This document shows positions 16,293 through 25,749 of a DNA stretch of 64,000 nt, piece by piece. Both the position numbers and the translations under genes were made by a program. Numbering within the stretch: the first letter of the stretch is position 1; every line of letters begins with the position of its first letter. The DNA is from an uncultured Prevotella sp. (GTDB lineage Bacteria; Bacteroidota; Bacteroidia; Bacteroidales; Bacteroidaceae): contig CAJOIX010000002.1 in assembly GCA_905234815.1 (NCBI GenBank), positions 3,287 to 67,286 of the forward strand, given 5' to 3'. The notes under the pieces are model-generated. The model was given only the letters and a program-made list of their open reading frames with translations, did not search any database and was not told the DNA's origin.

Positions 16293-16324
16293 TTTGAGAT
16301 TTTCTTCTCATTATTGTATCTTTG
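16293..16324 (+). promoter_or_regulatory. Promoter of the SLC13 transporter gene
   Basis: TTTG (16293-16296), 20 bp, then TATCTTTG (16317-16324): an excellent match to the Bacteroidota housekeeping promoter. The gene start is 64 nt downstream, leaving an untranslated leader of about 57 nt. Confidence 0.75.
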
Positions 16325-16388
16325 CATCCGTTTGAAATTTTTGTTAGAAAACATATCTATTAACTAATCAAATAAATTATTTCAACTC

Positions 16389-17912
16389 ATGTTAGACAAA
16401 TTCAAATTGAGCAAGTCGCTGCATATGGAAACTCCATTGCACCTTGAGAAGGCTGTGCATATGGCCAACGACCTCTCTCATCGCTTCAGCAATCGTCGAT
16501 TCATCATGTTTCTGATTGCTATTGCACTTACCACACTTGTGTGGAATCTTCCTTCAACAGCCTTTGGTATCGACGGGTTAACTGTTGTTCACCAGCGCAT
16601 CATCGCCATCTTCGTATTTGCCACGATTATGTGGATTACGGAATGTATTCCTGCCTGGGCTACATCGGTATCGTTGATTGCCATGTTGCTCTTTAGTGTG
16701 AGCGACAATGCCTTTCTGTTCCTTCGCGATGGTATTGACAAGGAGGCGCTACTGAACCACAAGGCACTGTTGGCAACATTTGCCGACCCCATAATTATCC
16801 TCTTCCTCGGTGGCTTTGTGCTGGCCATTGCAGCCATGAAATCCGGCCTGGATGCTGTTTTGGCTCGTGTATTGCTAAAACCTTTTGGCACTCGCAGTGA
16901 GGTGGTGCTCTTGGGATTCCTGCTCATCACAGGTCTCTTCTCCATGTTCCTCTCCAACACTGCAACGGCTGCCATGATGCTTACGTTCCTTGCTCCGGTG
17001 TTTAAGGCACTTCCTCCCGATGGAAAGGGTAGAGTTGCGCTCACTCTGGCCATTCCCGTAGCTGCCAATATCGGTGGTATGGGTACGCCCATCGGCACAC
17101 CACCGAACATGATTGCCCTGAAATATCTCAATGATCCTGACGGACTCAACCTTGGCATTGGCTTTGGTCAGTGGATGGCGTTTATGTTGCCCCTCACCAT
17201 TGTTCTGCTCCTGATTGGTTGGTGGTTGCTCATCACTTTCTTCCCCTTTAAGCAGAAGACCATCAATTTGGAAATTGAGGGCACAGTTCCTCACAACTGG
17301 CGTACAGTCGTGGTGGCCGTAACATTTGTGCTGACCGTATTCATGTGGCTGTTCGACTCTCTGATTGGCGTGAACGCGAACTCTGTAGCCATGTTCCCAA
17401 TTGCTGTTTTTGCCCTGACGGGTGTGATTCGTGCTGACGATTTGCGCGACATCAACTGGTCGGTTATTTGGATGGTTGCTGGCGGTTTTGCCTTAGGCTT
17501 GGCCCTCAACAATTCCGGTCTGGCCGAATTGGCCATTGAGAGCATCCCATTTGGATCATGGTCGCCAGTGGTTATTCTGATTGTATCGGGATTGCTCTGC
17601 TACACACTTTCCAATTTTATCTCCAACACTGCAACGGCCGCACTTCTTGTGCCGATTCTCGTAGTCGCCTGCAAGGGTATGGGAGACAACATCAATGCCA
17701 TTGGTGGCGTTTCTACCGTGCTGATAGGTATTGCTATTTCTGCTTCGGTGGCCATGTCGCTGCCCATCTCAACACCGCCGAATGCGATTGCTCACTCCAC
17801 AGGACTGGTGAAGCAAAACGAGATGCTGAAAATTGGTCTCACAGTAGGTATTATCGGTCTGATTATCGGATACTCCACACTCTATTTCGTAGCACAGCTT
17901 GGCTGGATTTAA
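16389..17912 (+). CDS. SLC13/DASS family anion:sodium symporter
   Basis: A 507-aa inner-membrane carrier of the divalent-anion:Na+ symporter family (di- and tricarboxylates, sulfate or phosphate). Both inverted-repeat signatures are present: LSNTATAAMM in the first half and SNFISNTATAALLVPIL in the second, the SNT motifs that bind sodium and substrate. Conserved GTPIGTPPNMIAL and SLPISTPPNAIAHS form the tips of the two re-entrant hairpins. ITECIPAWATS is also typical. The N-terminal ~35 residues are a charged His/Met-rich extension before the first helix, so the true start could be the Met near residue 25. The gene has its own promoter and a strong terminator. The substrate cannot be read from the sequence; carboxylates such as succinate are the usual guess. 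Confidence 0.9.
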   Translation: MLDKFKLSKSLHMETPLHLEKAVHMANDLSHRFSNRRFIMFLIAIALTTLVWNLPSTAFGIDGLTVVHQRIIAIFVFATIMWITECIPAWATSVSLIAMLLFSVSDNAFLFLRDGIDKEALLNHKALLATFADPIIILFLGGFVLAIAAMKSGLDAVLARVLLKPFGTRSEVVLLGFLLITGLFSMFLSNTATAAMMLTFLAPVFKALPPDGKGRVALTLAIPVAANIGGMGTPIGTPPNMIALKYLNDPDGLNLGIGFGQWMAFMLPLTIVLLLIGWWLLITFFPFKQKTINLEIEGTVPHNWRTVVVAVTFVLTVFMWLFDSLIGVNANSVAMFPIAVFALTGVIRADDLRDINWSVIWMVAGGFALGLALNNSGLAELAIESIPFGSWSPVVILIVSGLLCYTLSNFISNTATAALLVPILVVACKGMGDNINAIGGVSTVLIGIAISASVAMSLPISTPPNAIAHSTGLVKQNEMLKIGLTVGIIGLIIGYSTLYFVAQLGWI

Positions 17913-17938
17913 GACGATTGATCAAACTATTTTACACA

Positions 17939-17979
17939 AAAAACTCCTCGCAGCGCAACTTGGCTGCGAGGAGTTTTTT
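17939..17979 (+). terminator. Rho-independent terminator of the SLC13 gene
   Basis: AAACTCCTCGCAGC pairs with GCTGCGAGGAGTTT across an 8-nt loop and is followed by a T run. It is one of the strongest hairpins in the window. Confidence 0.9.
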
Positions 17980-18001
17980 ATTGTCTGTGAAATGGCTGTT
18001 T

Positions 18002-18089
18002 CCAATAGCTATGCTTTTGCCCTCCAATAGGATAGCTTTTACAACCTAAAAGCATAGCTTTTGAAGGCTAAAAGGATAGCTCTTGAATT
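18002..18089. repeat. Four-unit 22-bp intergenic repeat array (copy A)
   Basis: Four consecutive units of exactly 22 bp: CCAATAGCTATGCTTTTG+4, CCAATAGGATAGCTTTTA+4, CTAAAAGCATAGCTTTTG+4 and CTAAAAGGATAGCTCTTG+4. The core is an inverted repeat AAAAGC-TAT/ATA-GCTTTT, and the centre flips between GCTATGC and GCATAGC. It lies between the convergent ends of the SLC13 gene and the helicase gene. A second four-unit array occurs at 37055. Confidence 0.8.
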
Positions 18090-18105
18090 TAGGGCCCCAA
18101 AGGGG

Positions 18106-20364
18106 TCATTCTTCAACGAGTGTGAACTTTGCAAATTTCAGCAATAATTGCTTGGTTCCTGCATTGCGGAATTCCACTGTAGCCTTGGTATTTTCACCTT
18201 CTCCCGTAACACTAAGAACGATTCCCATACCGAACCTGTCGTGAAGAATCTTATCATTGGGCTTGAGCGGCGCATTGGTCGAAGGTCGCTCTACCACAGG
18301 CGTGGATGGAATCGGCCGTAAGCGCGAAAAAGAGTGATTGGAACGGGAAGTGGAGAGATGAGCGTGGAGTGCGGACTGTGCCACAGGAGTCGTGTTCGCA
18401 GCGCTTTCAAAATACTGCCGATCCATATCTCGCAGAAACCGGCTTGGGGGATTCATGACCATTTGCCCGAATTGCCAACGCGACTGAGCATGAGTAAGAT
18501 AGCAATGCTGTTCTGCGCGAGTGATGGCAACGTAGAGCAGGCGGCGTTCTTCCTCGAGTTGTGATAAAGAACCGGCGCTCAATGGACCCGGGAAGAGATT
18601 TTCTTCCAACCCGACAACGAAAACCACAGGAAACTCCAAACCCTTGGCCATGTGTATCGTCATCAGCGAAACCTGATTGTCTTGCTGTCCTTCTACTGTT
18701 TCTACGGCATCAACCGAAGTAAGCAGCGACACTTCCTGCAGATAGTTTTCAAGATAAATCTCCTGCAAGGCGTCTTCTTCCTCTTTACGCTCTACAAATT
18801 CTTGCATACTGTTGAGCATCTCATCGAGATTTTCCAATCGGGTGGCCATCTCGGGATCGCTGGCTGGTTGATATTCGGCGGTGATATTGATAAGAGCGAA
18901 CAATTTCTGTGCAACAGCGTATGCCGATTCCCTCATGGCCACCTGTTGCAACTGCTCTACAACCTTCACAAATTCAGCTACACGCTTAGCGGCAGCAGGA
19001 GCAATAGACAATGAAGAAGCGCTTGAGTGGATAGCCTGCCACAGACTTATCTGCTTTTCCGCAGCAAACTGGCTGATTTTGATAAGCGTTGTAGCGCCGA
19101 TGCCACGCGCGGGAAAGTTGATGATGCGACGTAAGGCTTCATCATCGTCAGCATTGACCAAAATCCGGAAATAAGCAATGATATCTTTGATCTCTTTGCG
19201 CTGGTAAAAGCCCGTTCCGCCATAGATGCGATAGGGGAGTGCACGTTTTTGAAATTCCTCTTCAAACACACGGCTTTGCGCATTGGTGCGGTAAAGAATA
19301 GCGAAATCGCCGAACTGGTATTGGTTTGTTCGGCGCATCTGCTGAATTTGTTTGCATACGTACATGGCCTCATCGCGGTCAGAGGCTGCAGCGTAAAGGT
19401 GAAGAGGACTGCCTTGAATGTTTTCGCTGTAAACATTTTTGTCTATCTGGTGCAGATTCTTCTTCATGAGCGAATTGGCTGCACCGACTATGCGTTGCGT
19501 AGATCTGTAGTTACGCTCCAACTTGAAGAGCTTGGCTTCAGGAAACTGGCGTTGGAATGTGAGTATGTTGTCAATCTTAGCTCCGCGAAAACCGTAAATG
19601 CTCTGGTAATCGTCGCCAACCACGCATACATTGTGATTCTTTCGCCGTAACATGAGCATAATTTGCTGCTGAACATAATTGGTATCCTGATACTCGTCAA
19701 TGAGAATATGGTCGTACCGCTTCTCGTATTTTTCTCTCACCTCTGGATGGGTGTAGAACAGCTGGAACGTTTTCACCAGCAAATCGTCAAAATCCATAGC
19801 ATTGGCCAACTGGCAACGCTGCTCATATAGGGCATAGATTCGCCCCAGTTGTTCCATCTGCTTTTTTCTATCCTGCTGGTAAAGATCGGGACTGGCAGCA
19901 TATTGTTCAGCTGAAATCAATTGGTTCTTGGCCCAACTGATACGTGAGCATACTGCTGAGGGCTTGTAGGTCTTATCGTCAAGTGCCAATTCCTTTACGA
20001 TTTGCTTCACAAGCGAACGAGAATCAGATTCATCGTAAATGGTGAAGTTTGAGCGATAACCAATGAGCCCTGCCTCAAAACGCAAAATACGGGCAAAGAT
20101 GGAATGGAAGGTACCCATATCCAACCGAAGTGCATTGCTGTCGAGCATCGAAGCGATTCGCTCTTTCATCTCATTGGCGGCCTTGTTGGTAAAAGTCAGC
20201 GCAAGGATATTCCATGGATTAACCCCTTGCTCCACAAGGTATGCAATCTTGTAGGTCAACACACGGGTCTTGCCTGAACCTGCACCTGCCACCACTAATT
20301 GTGGCCCATCCGCATAAGTCACAGCTTCACGCTGTGCGGGATTAAGTGAAGATAAATCTATCAT
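18106..20364 (-). CDS. UvrD/PcrA-type superfamily 1 DNA helicase
   Basis: A 752-aa ATP-dependent 3'-5' DNA helicase expected in nucleotide-excision and replication repair. Motifs are in order: Q motif LNPAQREAV, Walker A AGAGSGKT, motif Ia LALTFTNKAANEM, Walker B LIDEYQDTN, motif III VVGDDYQSIYGFRGA, motif IV ERNYRST, motif V VSLMTIHMAKGLEFPVVFVVGLEENLFP, motif VI EERRLLYVAITRA. The C-terminal 60 residues (DKILHDRFGMGIVLSV...) form the Tudor-like RNA-polymerase-interacting domain seen in PcrA. The length and domain order are normal. Its stop is 16 nt from repeat array A. Confidence 0.95.
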   Translation of the reverse strand: MIDLSSLNPAQREAVTYADGPQLVVAGAGSGKTRVLTYKIAYLVEQGVNPWNILALTFTNKAANEMKERIASMLDSNALRLDMGTFHSIFARILRFEAGLIGYRSNFTIYDESDSRSLVKQIVKELALDDKTYKPSAVCSRISWAKNQLISAEQYAASPDLYQQDRKKQMEQLGRIYALYEQRCQLANAMDFDDLLVKTFQLFYTHPEVREKYEKRYDHILIDEYQDTNYVQQQIMLMLRRKNHNVCVVGDDYQSIYGFRGAKIDNILTFQRQFPEAKLFKLERNYRSTQRIVGAANSLMKKNLHQIDKNVYSENIQGSPLHLYAAASDRDEAMYVCKQIQQMRRTNQYQFGDFAILYRTNAQSRVFEEEFQKRALPYRIYGGTGFYQRKEIKDIIAYFRILVNADDDEALRRIINFPARGIGATTLIKISQFAAEKQISLWQAIHSSASSLSIAPAAAKRVAEFVKVVEQLQQVAMRESAYAVAQKLFALINITAEYQPASDPEMATRLENLDEMLNSMQEFVERKEEEDALQEIYLENYLQEVSLLTSVDAVETVEGQQDNQVSLMTIHMAKGLEFPVVFVVGLEENLFPGPLSAGSLSQLEEERRLLYVAITRAEQHCYLTHAQSRWQFGQMVMNPPSRFLRDMDRQYFESAANTTPVAQSALHAHLSTSRSNHSFSRLRPIPSTPVVERPSTNAPLKPNDKILHDRFGMGIVLSVTGEGENTKATVEFRNAGTKQLLLKFAKFTLVEE

Positions 20365-20417
20365 CGCTCTAAGCTCTAAAGTATCTGATTGGGAACGTCA
20401 GTTTGTATATCGAAAAA

Positions 20418-21062
20418 TTATTTCATCCAGCGCATGATTTGTCGCTGCCGTTTCTGCATATAAGGACCGGGATTTTTAGATGAGTATCGGCGGGGATTGG
20501 GGAGTGTAGCAGCTATCAGCGCACTTTCGCTCCGATTGAGTTGATCGGCATCCTTGTGAAAGTGCTCGCGAGCCACGGCCTGGGCGCCATAAATGCCTGG
20601 CCCCATCTCTATGGAGTTGAGATATACCTCCATGATACGGTCTTTCGGCCAGAAAAGTTCTATGAGTACAGTAAAATACGCCTCCAAACCTTTTCTCACC
20701 CATGAACGGCCAGGCCAAAGAAACACGTTCTTGGCCGTCTGTTGAGAGATGGTACTTCCACCATGTATGCGTTTGCCTTTTTTATTATGTATGGCTGCCT
20801 TCTTTATGGCATCAAAATCAAAGCCGTGGTGCATATAGAAGCGTTGGTCTTCGCTTGCCACGACGGCGGAAGATAAGGCAGGCGAGATTTTATCAAGCGA
20901 GCGCCAGGAATGATGCCACGACAGGCTTTCGCCATCTTTCAACTGTTCTATGGTGCGAATCACCATCAATGGTGTGATCACAACTGGAATGAAGCGATAC
21001 AACACCACAGCGCAAAGCGTACTAGCGAAGAAAAAAACAACTATTCGACGTATAATTTTCAT
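20418..21062 (-). CDS. mtgA: Monofunctional biosynthetic peptidoglycan transglycosylase
   Basis: 214 aa from the chosen start (MKIIRRIVVFFFAST). It polymerises lipid II into glycan strands at the inner membrane (GT51 family). A single N-terminal anchor (about residues 5-27) is followed by the GT51 domain with the catalytic Glu in VVASEDQRFYMHHGFD. Further motifs are GGSTISQQTAKNVFLWPGRSWVRKGLEAYFT and the second Glu region MEVYLNSIEMGPGIYGAQ. The track start is 7 codons earlier but lies inside the terminator hairpin of the upstream ompA-like gene, so ATG 21062 is preferred. PBP1A is encoded 2.3 kb away. Confidence 0.93.
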   Translation of the reverse strand: MKIIRRIVVFFFASTLCAVVLYRFIPVVITPLMVIRTIEQLKDGESLSWHHSWRSLDKISPALSSAVVASEDQRFYMHHGFDFDAIKKAAIHNKKGKRIHGGSTISQQTAKNVFLWPGRSWVRKGLEAYFTVLIELFWPKDRIMEVYLNSIEMGPGIYGAQAVAREHFHKDADQLNRSESALIAATLPNPRRYSSKNPGPYMQKRQRQIMRWMK

Positions 21063-21065
21063 AGA

Positions 21066-21103
21066 TAAAAAAGGGGGACACATAGTATGAATGTGTCCCC
21101 TTT
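21066..21103 (-). terminator. Terminator of the OmpA-family gene
   Basis: GGGGACACAT and ATGTGTCCCC form a perfect 10-bp stem with a 7-nt loop. On the minus strand it is followed by CTTTTTT, 20 nt after the OmpA stop codon. Confidence 0.85.
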
Positions 21104-21122
21104 ATGGTTGGGAATAGTAAAA

Positions 21123-21812
21123 TTATTGAACAGATTCAGCGTAAGCAGAGTCAATCATTTCCTGACCTGCATAGAGATAAACTTCTACACGACGATTGGC
21201 TTGACGACCTGCTGAAGTAGCATTGTCGGCAACTGGCTCTTCGCTGCCTTTACCAACAACATACTTAAACTGACCTGCATTCACACCGCATGACTTCAAG
21301 AAGGTCACAACAGCCTGAGCTCTGTTGTTGCTCAGAGGTATGTTGATACCATCATTGCCGGTGGAGTCGGTGTGGCCATAGACATCTACGTACACATCAG
21401 GATGGGCTACAAGCACCTTTGAGAATTTGGCCAGTTCTGTCTTTGACTTGTCGTTCAGTGTAGCCTTATTAGATGCAAACAGGATACCTGTATCAAATGT
21501 AACTTTTACAGCTTTCAAGCCATTAGCGTCGGTAACTTCTTCCACTGTGGCATTTTGCACCTGGGCAGCAGCTTCGGCGGCCACCTTATCCATGCGCTTA
21601 CCGATGATATTACCTGCGCCAGCACCTACTGCAGTACCAATAGCAGCACCAATGGCTGTGGCTTTAGAATCCTTGCCAATGATATTGCCAATTATTCCAC
21701 CTACAACTGCACCAGCTGCGCCTCCAGCGATAGTACCTGTACCTTGCTTAGTCTGGCAACCAGTCAAAAGAAGTAAAGAAAGTGCAAAAGCACCAATTTT
21801 TTGAATGTTCAT
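21123..21812 (-). CDS. OmpA-family lipoprotein with glycine zipper
   Basis: 229 aa. Signal peptide with lipobox LLTGC, then a glycine-zipper region (about 25-75: GTIAGGAAGAVVGGIIGNIIG, GAAIGTAVGAGAGNIIG) that may insert in or pack against a membrane. The OmpA C-terminal domain (about 105-215) has FDTGILFASNKATLNDKSK, VYVDVYGHTDSTG and LSNNRAQAVVTFLKSCGV. It binds diaminopimelate in peptidoglycan, so the protein probably tethers the outer membrane to the wall, as YiaD does. It is monocistronic, with a clear promoter and terminator. Confidence 0.92.
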   Translation of the reverse strand: MNIQKIGAFALSLLLLTGCQTKQGTGTIAGGAAGAVVGGIIGNIIGKDSKATAIGAAIGTAVGAGAGNIIGKRMDKVAAEAAAQVQNATVEEVTDANGLKAVKVTFDTGILFASNKATLNDKSKTELAKFSKVLVAHPDVYVDVYGHTDSTGNDGINIPLSNNRAQAVVTFLKSCGVNAGQFKYVVGKGSEEPVADNATSAGRQANRRVEVYLYAGQEMIDSAYAESVQ

Positions 21813-21867
21813 TTTAGTTGTTTTTTTTAGTTAGACAATTAGAAAATCATTTTGAATGATTTAGGTG

Positions 21868-21899
21868 CAAAAATATCTTTTTTTATTTTATCCTCCAAA
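21868..21899 (-). promoter_or_regulatory. Promoter of the OmpA-family gene
   Basis: On the minus strand TTTG (21896-21899), 20 bp, then TATTTTTG (21868-21875). It is a full consensus match, 55 nt before the ATG. Confidence 0.75.
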
Positions 21900-21913
21900 C
21901 TTTATGTATTAAA

Positions 21914-21947
21914 TTTGGGAATAATTTGGAAAGAATGCGTAATTTTG
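21914..21947 (+). promoter_or_regulatory. Candidate promoter of the fucose-isomerase-like gene
   Basis: TTTG (21914-21917) and TAATTTTG (21940-21947) are 22 bp apart, slightly long. The region is shared with the divergent OmpA promoter. Confidence 0.5.
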
Positions 21948-22009
21948 CATAAAATAACTATTAGAAGCGACTCGCAATTCGCAGTTCGCAAAATCCACTT
22001 TCAAATATC

Positions 22010-23293
22010 ATGGCATCAAAAATCTATATCTACACGCTCTCTTCTGCGCTTCACAAAGAGACATTAGTAAGCGAGAGAACAAAGAAGTTTTTAGATGGTT
22101 TGCAGATAGAGTACACTTTCTGCGGTAGTGATTTTTCTACTTATGGGTCAGCCGACTTGTCTCTTATCTATGTCTGCACGGGCGGTACAGAGAATCAATT
22201 TCTGCAGCTGTTCGTTCAATTGCAGAAACAAGCCTCTCATCCATTTTACCTGCTCACTTCAGGCGAGAGCAACTCACTGGCTGCTTCCATGGAGATATTA
22301 TCATACCTTCATATCCATCATGTGAAGGGAGAGATTCTGCATGGCACGAGTTCGTATGTATCAAAACGAATTGCGGGGTTGGCTTCGGTAGAGGCTGGCA
22401 GAAAGCAGTTAAAAGGAATGCGTATAGGCATAATTGGCAACCCGTCCGATTGGTTGATCTCGAGCAATGTGGATTATGCTGCAATAGAAGAGCGCCTGGG
22501 TGTTAAATTTGTTCATGTTGATATTCATGAAGTGAACATATCTCAAGCAGCTAAAGACAATTCGCAGTCCACGCCATGTTCTGCAAACAATGTTTGTGAC
22601 CCTACTTCGAAAGAAACCGAACTGGAAGAATATAGAAAGAAGGTATCTCCTTTGTGTAGCGGTGACGAAGCAGGTGTATTGCGCTCGTTGGATGGTGCCC
22701 TACAATTGTATTATGCTTTAAAAGACGTTGTAAATCGTTATGATCTTCAGGCATTTACAATACGCTGCTTTGATTTACTTACCACCTATCACAACACTGG
22801 ATGTTTGGCCTTAGCCCGGCTGAATGAAGAAGGGATTGTGGCTGGCTGTGAAGGCGATGTGCCTACGCTTTTGTCAATGATTGTGAGTAAGGTTTTGACG
22901 GGAGTTTCGGGCTTCCAGGCAAATCCCGCGCAAATTAATGTAGAAAGTGGCGAAGTGCTGTTTGCGCATTGCACCATACCTTTTAATATGGTGGAGCGGT
23001 ACGAACTTGACACCCATTTCGAATCATCGATAGGCGTTGGTATTCGAGGTTATATGGCAGAGGGGTTTGTTACCGTATTCAAGTTGTCGCCTTCGCTTGA
23101 CCATTGTTTTATTGCTGAAGGACAATTAATGTGTAGCGGTAATGCTGAGAATCTATGCCGTACCCAACAACATATTCGTCTGAACCGTCCAGTCGATGCA
23201 CAGTATTTCCTCAAAGAACCAATAGGTAATCATCATGTGATTATACCTGGGCACGTAAAGGAGCTTCTTGAGCAATTTTGTTGTACAGAATAA
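22010..23293 (+). CDS. L-fucose/L-arabinose isomerase-fold protein (COG2407-like)
   Basis: 427 aa, cytoplasmic. The C-terminal half carries the marks of the fucose isomerase C-terminal fold: GCEGDVPTLLSMIVSKVLTG, FQANPAQINVESGEVLFAHCTIP and EPIGNHHVIIPGHVKELLEQFC. In this superfamily a Glu/Asp pair and a His bind the metal, and the GCEGD Glu/Asp and GNHH His are candidates. The N-terminal half (SLIYVCTGGTENQFLQL, LLTSGESNSLAASMEIL) is Rossmann-like. No sugar catabolism genes are adjacent and the protein is shorter than true FucI, so its substrate is unknown. Confidence 0.75.
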   Translation: MASKIYIYTLSSALHKETLVSERTKKFLDGLQIEYTFCGSDFSTYGSADLSLIYVCTGGTENQFLQLFVQLQKQASHPFYLLTSGESNSLAASMEILSYLHIHHVKGEILHGTSSYVSKRIAGLASVEAGRKQLKGMRIGIIGNPSDWLISSNVDYAAIEERLGVKFVHVDIHEVNISQAAKDNSQSTPCSANNVCDPTSKETELEEYRKKVSPLCSGDEAGVLRSLDGALQLYYALKDVVNRYDLQAFTIRCFDLLTTYHNTGCLALARLNEEGIVAGCEGDVPTLLSMIVSKVLTGVSGFQANPAQINVESGEVLFAHCTIPFNMVERYELDTHFESSIGVGIRGYMAEGFVTVFKLSPSLDHCFIAEGQLMCSGNAENLCRTQQHIRLNRPVDAQYFLKEPIGNHHVIIPGHVKELLEQFCCTE

Positions 23294-23418
23294 ATCAAGG
23301 TATTTAGCTTCTCAACGAATAATAAACGACGATGATATCATGCATTATTTAACTTTTGCCACTGCACCCGCCCAATACTGGATGCAACTGCAAAAATCAA
23401 ATGCTTAATTCATAATTA

Positions 23419-25737
23419 ATGAAAAGAAATATAATTTTAGGCCTGTGGAAAGTGTTTGGCGGCTTTCTGTTAATGCTTTTGGCATTTTTTACAGCCATTT
23501 GGTTTGGTTGGATAGGCTATATGCCCGATATCGAGGATTTGCAGAATCCGATTAACCGCTTTGCTACGCAAATTATTTCGGAAGACGGTAAGGTATTGGG
23601 AACATGGAGTGTGGATAGAGAAAATCGTATTTGCATACCCTATTCCGACTTGTCACCCCATTTGGTGAAGGCTTTGGTTGCCACGGAAGATGAGCGCTTC
23701 TACGATCATTCCGGTGTTGACTTTATTGCTTTGGGACGTGCAATTGTGAAGCGTGGCATTTTCCAGCAAGCGAGTGCCGGCGGTGGTTCTACAATTACTC
23801 AGCAATTGGCCAAACAATTATATTCGGGTAAAGCCCATTCCACTTTGGAACGCCTCTTCCAGAAGCCGATTGAATGGGTGATAGCGGCAAAACTGGAACG
23901 CTACTATACTAAGGAAGAGATAATAGCTCTTTATTTGAATTATTTTGATTTCCTCCACAATGCTGTAGGCATAAAGTCAGCTGCGCGAACTTATTTCAAT
24001 AAGGAGCCAAAGGATCTTTCACTCATAGAGAGTGCCACTCTGATAGGTTTGTGCAAGAATCCGTCACTATATAATCCTGTTCGCCATAACGAGCGCGCCA
24101 AGTCACGTCGGAATGTTGTACTACAGCAAATGGTGAAAGCCGGTTATCTATCTGAAAGTGTATATAAAACAGAAAGTGCCAAGCCTCTGACTCTCGATTT
24201 TCATCGTGTGGATCATAAAGACGGCTCAGCCACCTATTTCCGAGAGTTTCTCCGGTTATATATGACTGCCAAACGACCTGAGAGAAAGAACTATCCCGAT
24301 TGGAACCAGACACAGTTCGTGTATGACTCAATCGCATGGGAAACAGACCCACTCTATGGTTGGTGCAATAAGAATCATAAACGCAACGGTGACCGCTATA
24401 ACATCTACACAGATGGATTGAAGGTATATACGACCATCAATTCTCATATGCAGCAATATGCTGAGGAAGCAGTCGATGACCACGTAGCAAAGAGCCTGCA
24501 ACCCAAGTTCTTTGCAGAAATGAAATATAAAAAGAATGCTCCTTACTCATCCGCACTAACGGATAAGGAAGTGCAACAAATACTCCATCGTGCAATGCGA
24601 CAAAGTGAGCGTTACCGTGTACTGAAGCAAGACGGAGCCTCGGAACAGGAAATAGAGCGGTCGTTCAATACTCCGATTGAAATGACGGTATTTTCGTATA
24701 AAGGCGACAGAGATACGGTGATGACACCGATGGATTCTATCCGCTACTATAAAAAATACCTTCGTGCCGGTTTCATGAGTGTTGATGCCCAAACGGGTGG
24801 CGTGAAGGCCTATGTGGGTGGAGTTGACTTTACAAACTTCCAATATGATATGGTTTCACTTGGCCGCCGACAAATTGGTTCGACCATCAAACCGTTCCTA
24901 TATGCAATGGCCATGGAGAATGGTTATACTCCTTGCGATGAAGTGCCAAATGTGCAAACTACGTACTATGTAGGTGGGCAACCCTGGACCCCACGCAATG
25001 GATCGAAGGCACGGTATGGGGAAATGGTCACGCTACTCTGGGGACTGGCACAATCGAACAACTGGGTATCGGCCTATCTAATGAACGCTTTGAATCCGTA
25101 TCAGTTTGTAGAACTGCTACATGAATTTGGCATTTACAATCCCGATATTTTCCCATCGCTTGCTCTATGTCTTGGCCCCTGCGAAGTCTCAGTATCGGAA
25201 ATGGCATCTGCTTACACGGCTTTCGCTAACAATGGTATTCGCTGTGCGCCACTCTACGTTACGCGAATTGAAGACGCTGAGGGGAATGTCGTGGCCCAAT
25301 TCCAGCCCCGCATGAGTGAAGTAATTTCATCGGAAAGTGCTTATAAAATGTTGGAAGAATTGCAAGGTGTGATAAATGGTGGCACTGGTAGTCGTGTTCG
25401 CTATATGTACAACATACAAGGTGCGATAGGAGGAAAGACCGGCACGACCAATCGCAACTCCGATGCATGGTTTGTAGGATTTACGCCGACATTGGTGAGT
25501 GCTTGTTGGGTAGGAGGCGACGATCGCGATATTCACTTCGACTCAATGGCTTCGGGTCAGGGAGCAGCCGCTGCATTGCCCATCTGGGGTTTGTATATGC
25601 AAAAAGTACAGGCAGATACAAGCTTGCCTTATGGGCCACAAGCAAAGTTCAACGTGCCGTCCGACTTCAATGCGTGTGCTGGCTCACTGCATCATCAAAC
25701 AGTTGACGAGCCGATTGCTGAGGATATTTTCGAATAA
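23419..25737 (+). CDS. mrcA: Bifunctional penicillin-binding protein 1A
   Basis: A 772-aa class A PBP that polymerises and cross-links peptidoglycan in the periplasm. It has an N-terminal membrane anchor (about 5-30) and a GT51 domain (about 60-240) with catalytic Glu in VATEDERFYDHSGVDF and GGSTITQQLAKQLYSG. The transpeptidase domain (about 440-740) has the three penicillin-binding motifs: SxxK as GSTIKPFLYA, SxN as AQSNNWVSAY and KTG as GGKTGTTNRNSDAWF. The C-terminus is short and acidic. It begins a run (exonuclease, RlmI-like) with nearly abutting genes. Confidence 0.95.
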   Translation: MKRNIILGLWKVFGGFLLMLLAFFTAIWFGWIGYMPDIEDLQNPINRFATQIISEDGKVLGTWSVDRENRICIPYSDLSPHLVKALVATEDERFYDHSGVDFIALGRAIVKRGIFQQASAGGGSTITQQLAKQLYSGKAHSTLERLFQKPIEWVIAAKLERYYTKEEIIALYLNYFDFLHNAVGIKSAARTYFNKEPKDLSLIESATLIGLCKNPSLYNPVRHNERAKSRRNVVLQQMVKAGYLSESVYKTESAKPLTLDFHRVDHKDGSATYFREFLRLYMTAKRPERKNYPDWNQTQFVYDSIAWETDPLYGWCNKNHKRNGDRYNIYTDGLKVYTTINSHMQQYAEEAVDDHVAKSLQPKFFAEMKYKKNAPYSSALTDKEVQQILHRAMRQSERYRVLKQDGASEQEIERSFNTPIEMTVFSYKGDRDTVMTPMDSIRYYKKYLRAGFMSVDAQTGGVKAYVGGVDFTNFQYDMVSLGRRQIGSTIKPFLYAMAMENGYTPCDEVPNVQTTYYVGGQPWTPRNGSKARYGEMVTLLWGLAQSNNWVSAYLMNALNPYQFVELLHEFGIYNPDIFPSLALCLGPCEVSVSEMASAYTAFANNGIRCAPLYVTRIEDAEGNVVAQFQPRMSEVISSESAYKMLEELQGVINGGTGSRVRYMYNIQGAIGGKTGTTNRNSDAWFVGFTPTLVSACWVGGDDRDIHFDSMASGQGAAAALPIWGLYMQKVQADTSLPYGPQAKFNVPSDFNACAGSLHHQTVDEPIAEDIFE

Positions 25738-25749
25738 GTGACCTGTATC

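Noticed and set aside
18002-18089. Repeat array A as a CRISPR
   Set aside because: Units are contiguous 22-mers without unique spacers, only four copies, and no cas genes are present.
23340-23408. 22-codon ORF between the isomerase-like gene and PBP1A (MHYLTFATAPAQYW...)
   Set aside because: It is too short, has no ribosome site, and nothing in its sequence is recognisable; noted only because it ends 10 nt before the PBP1A start.
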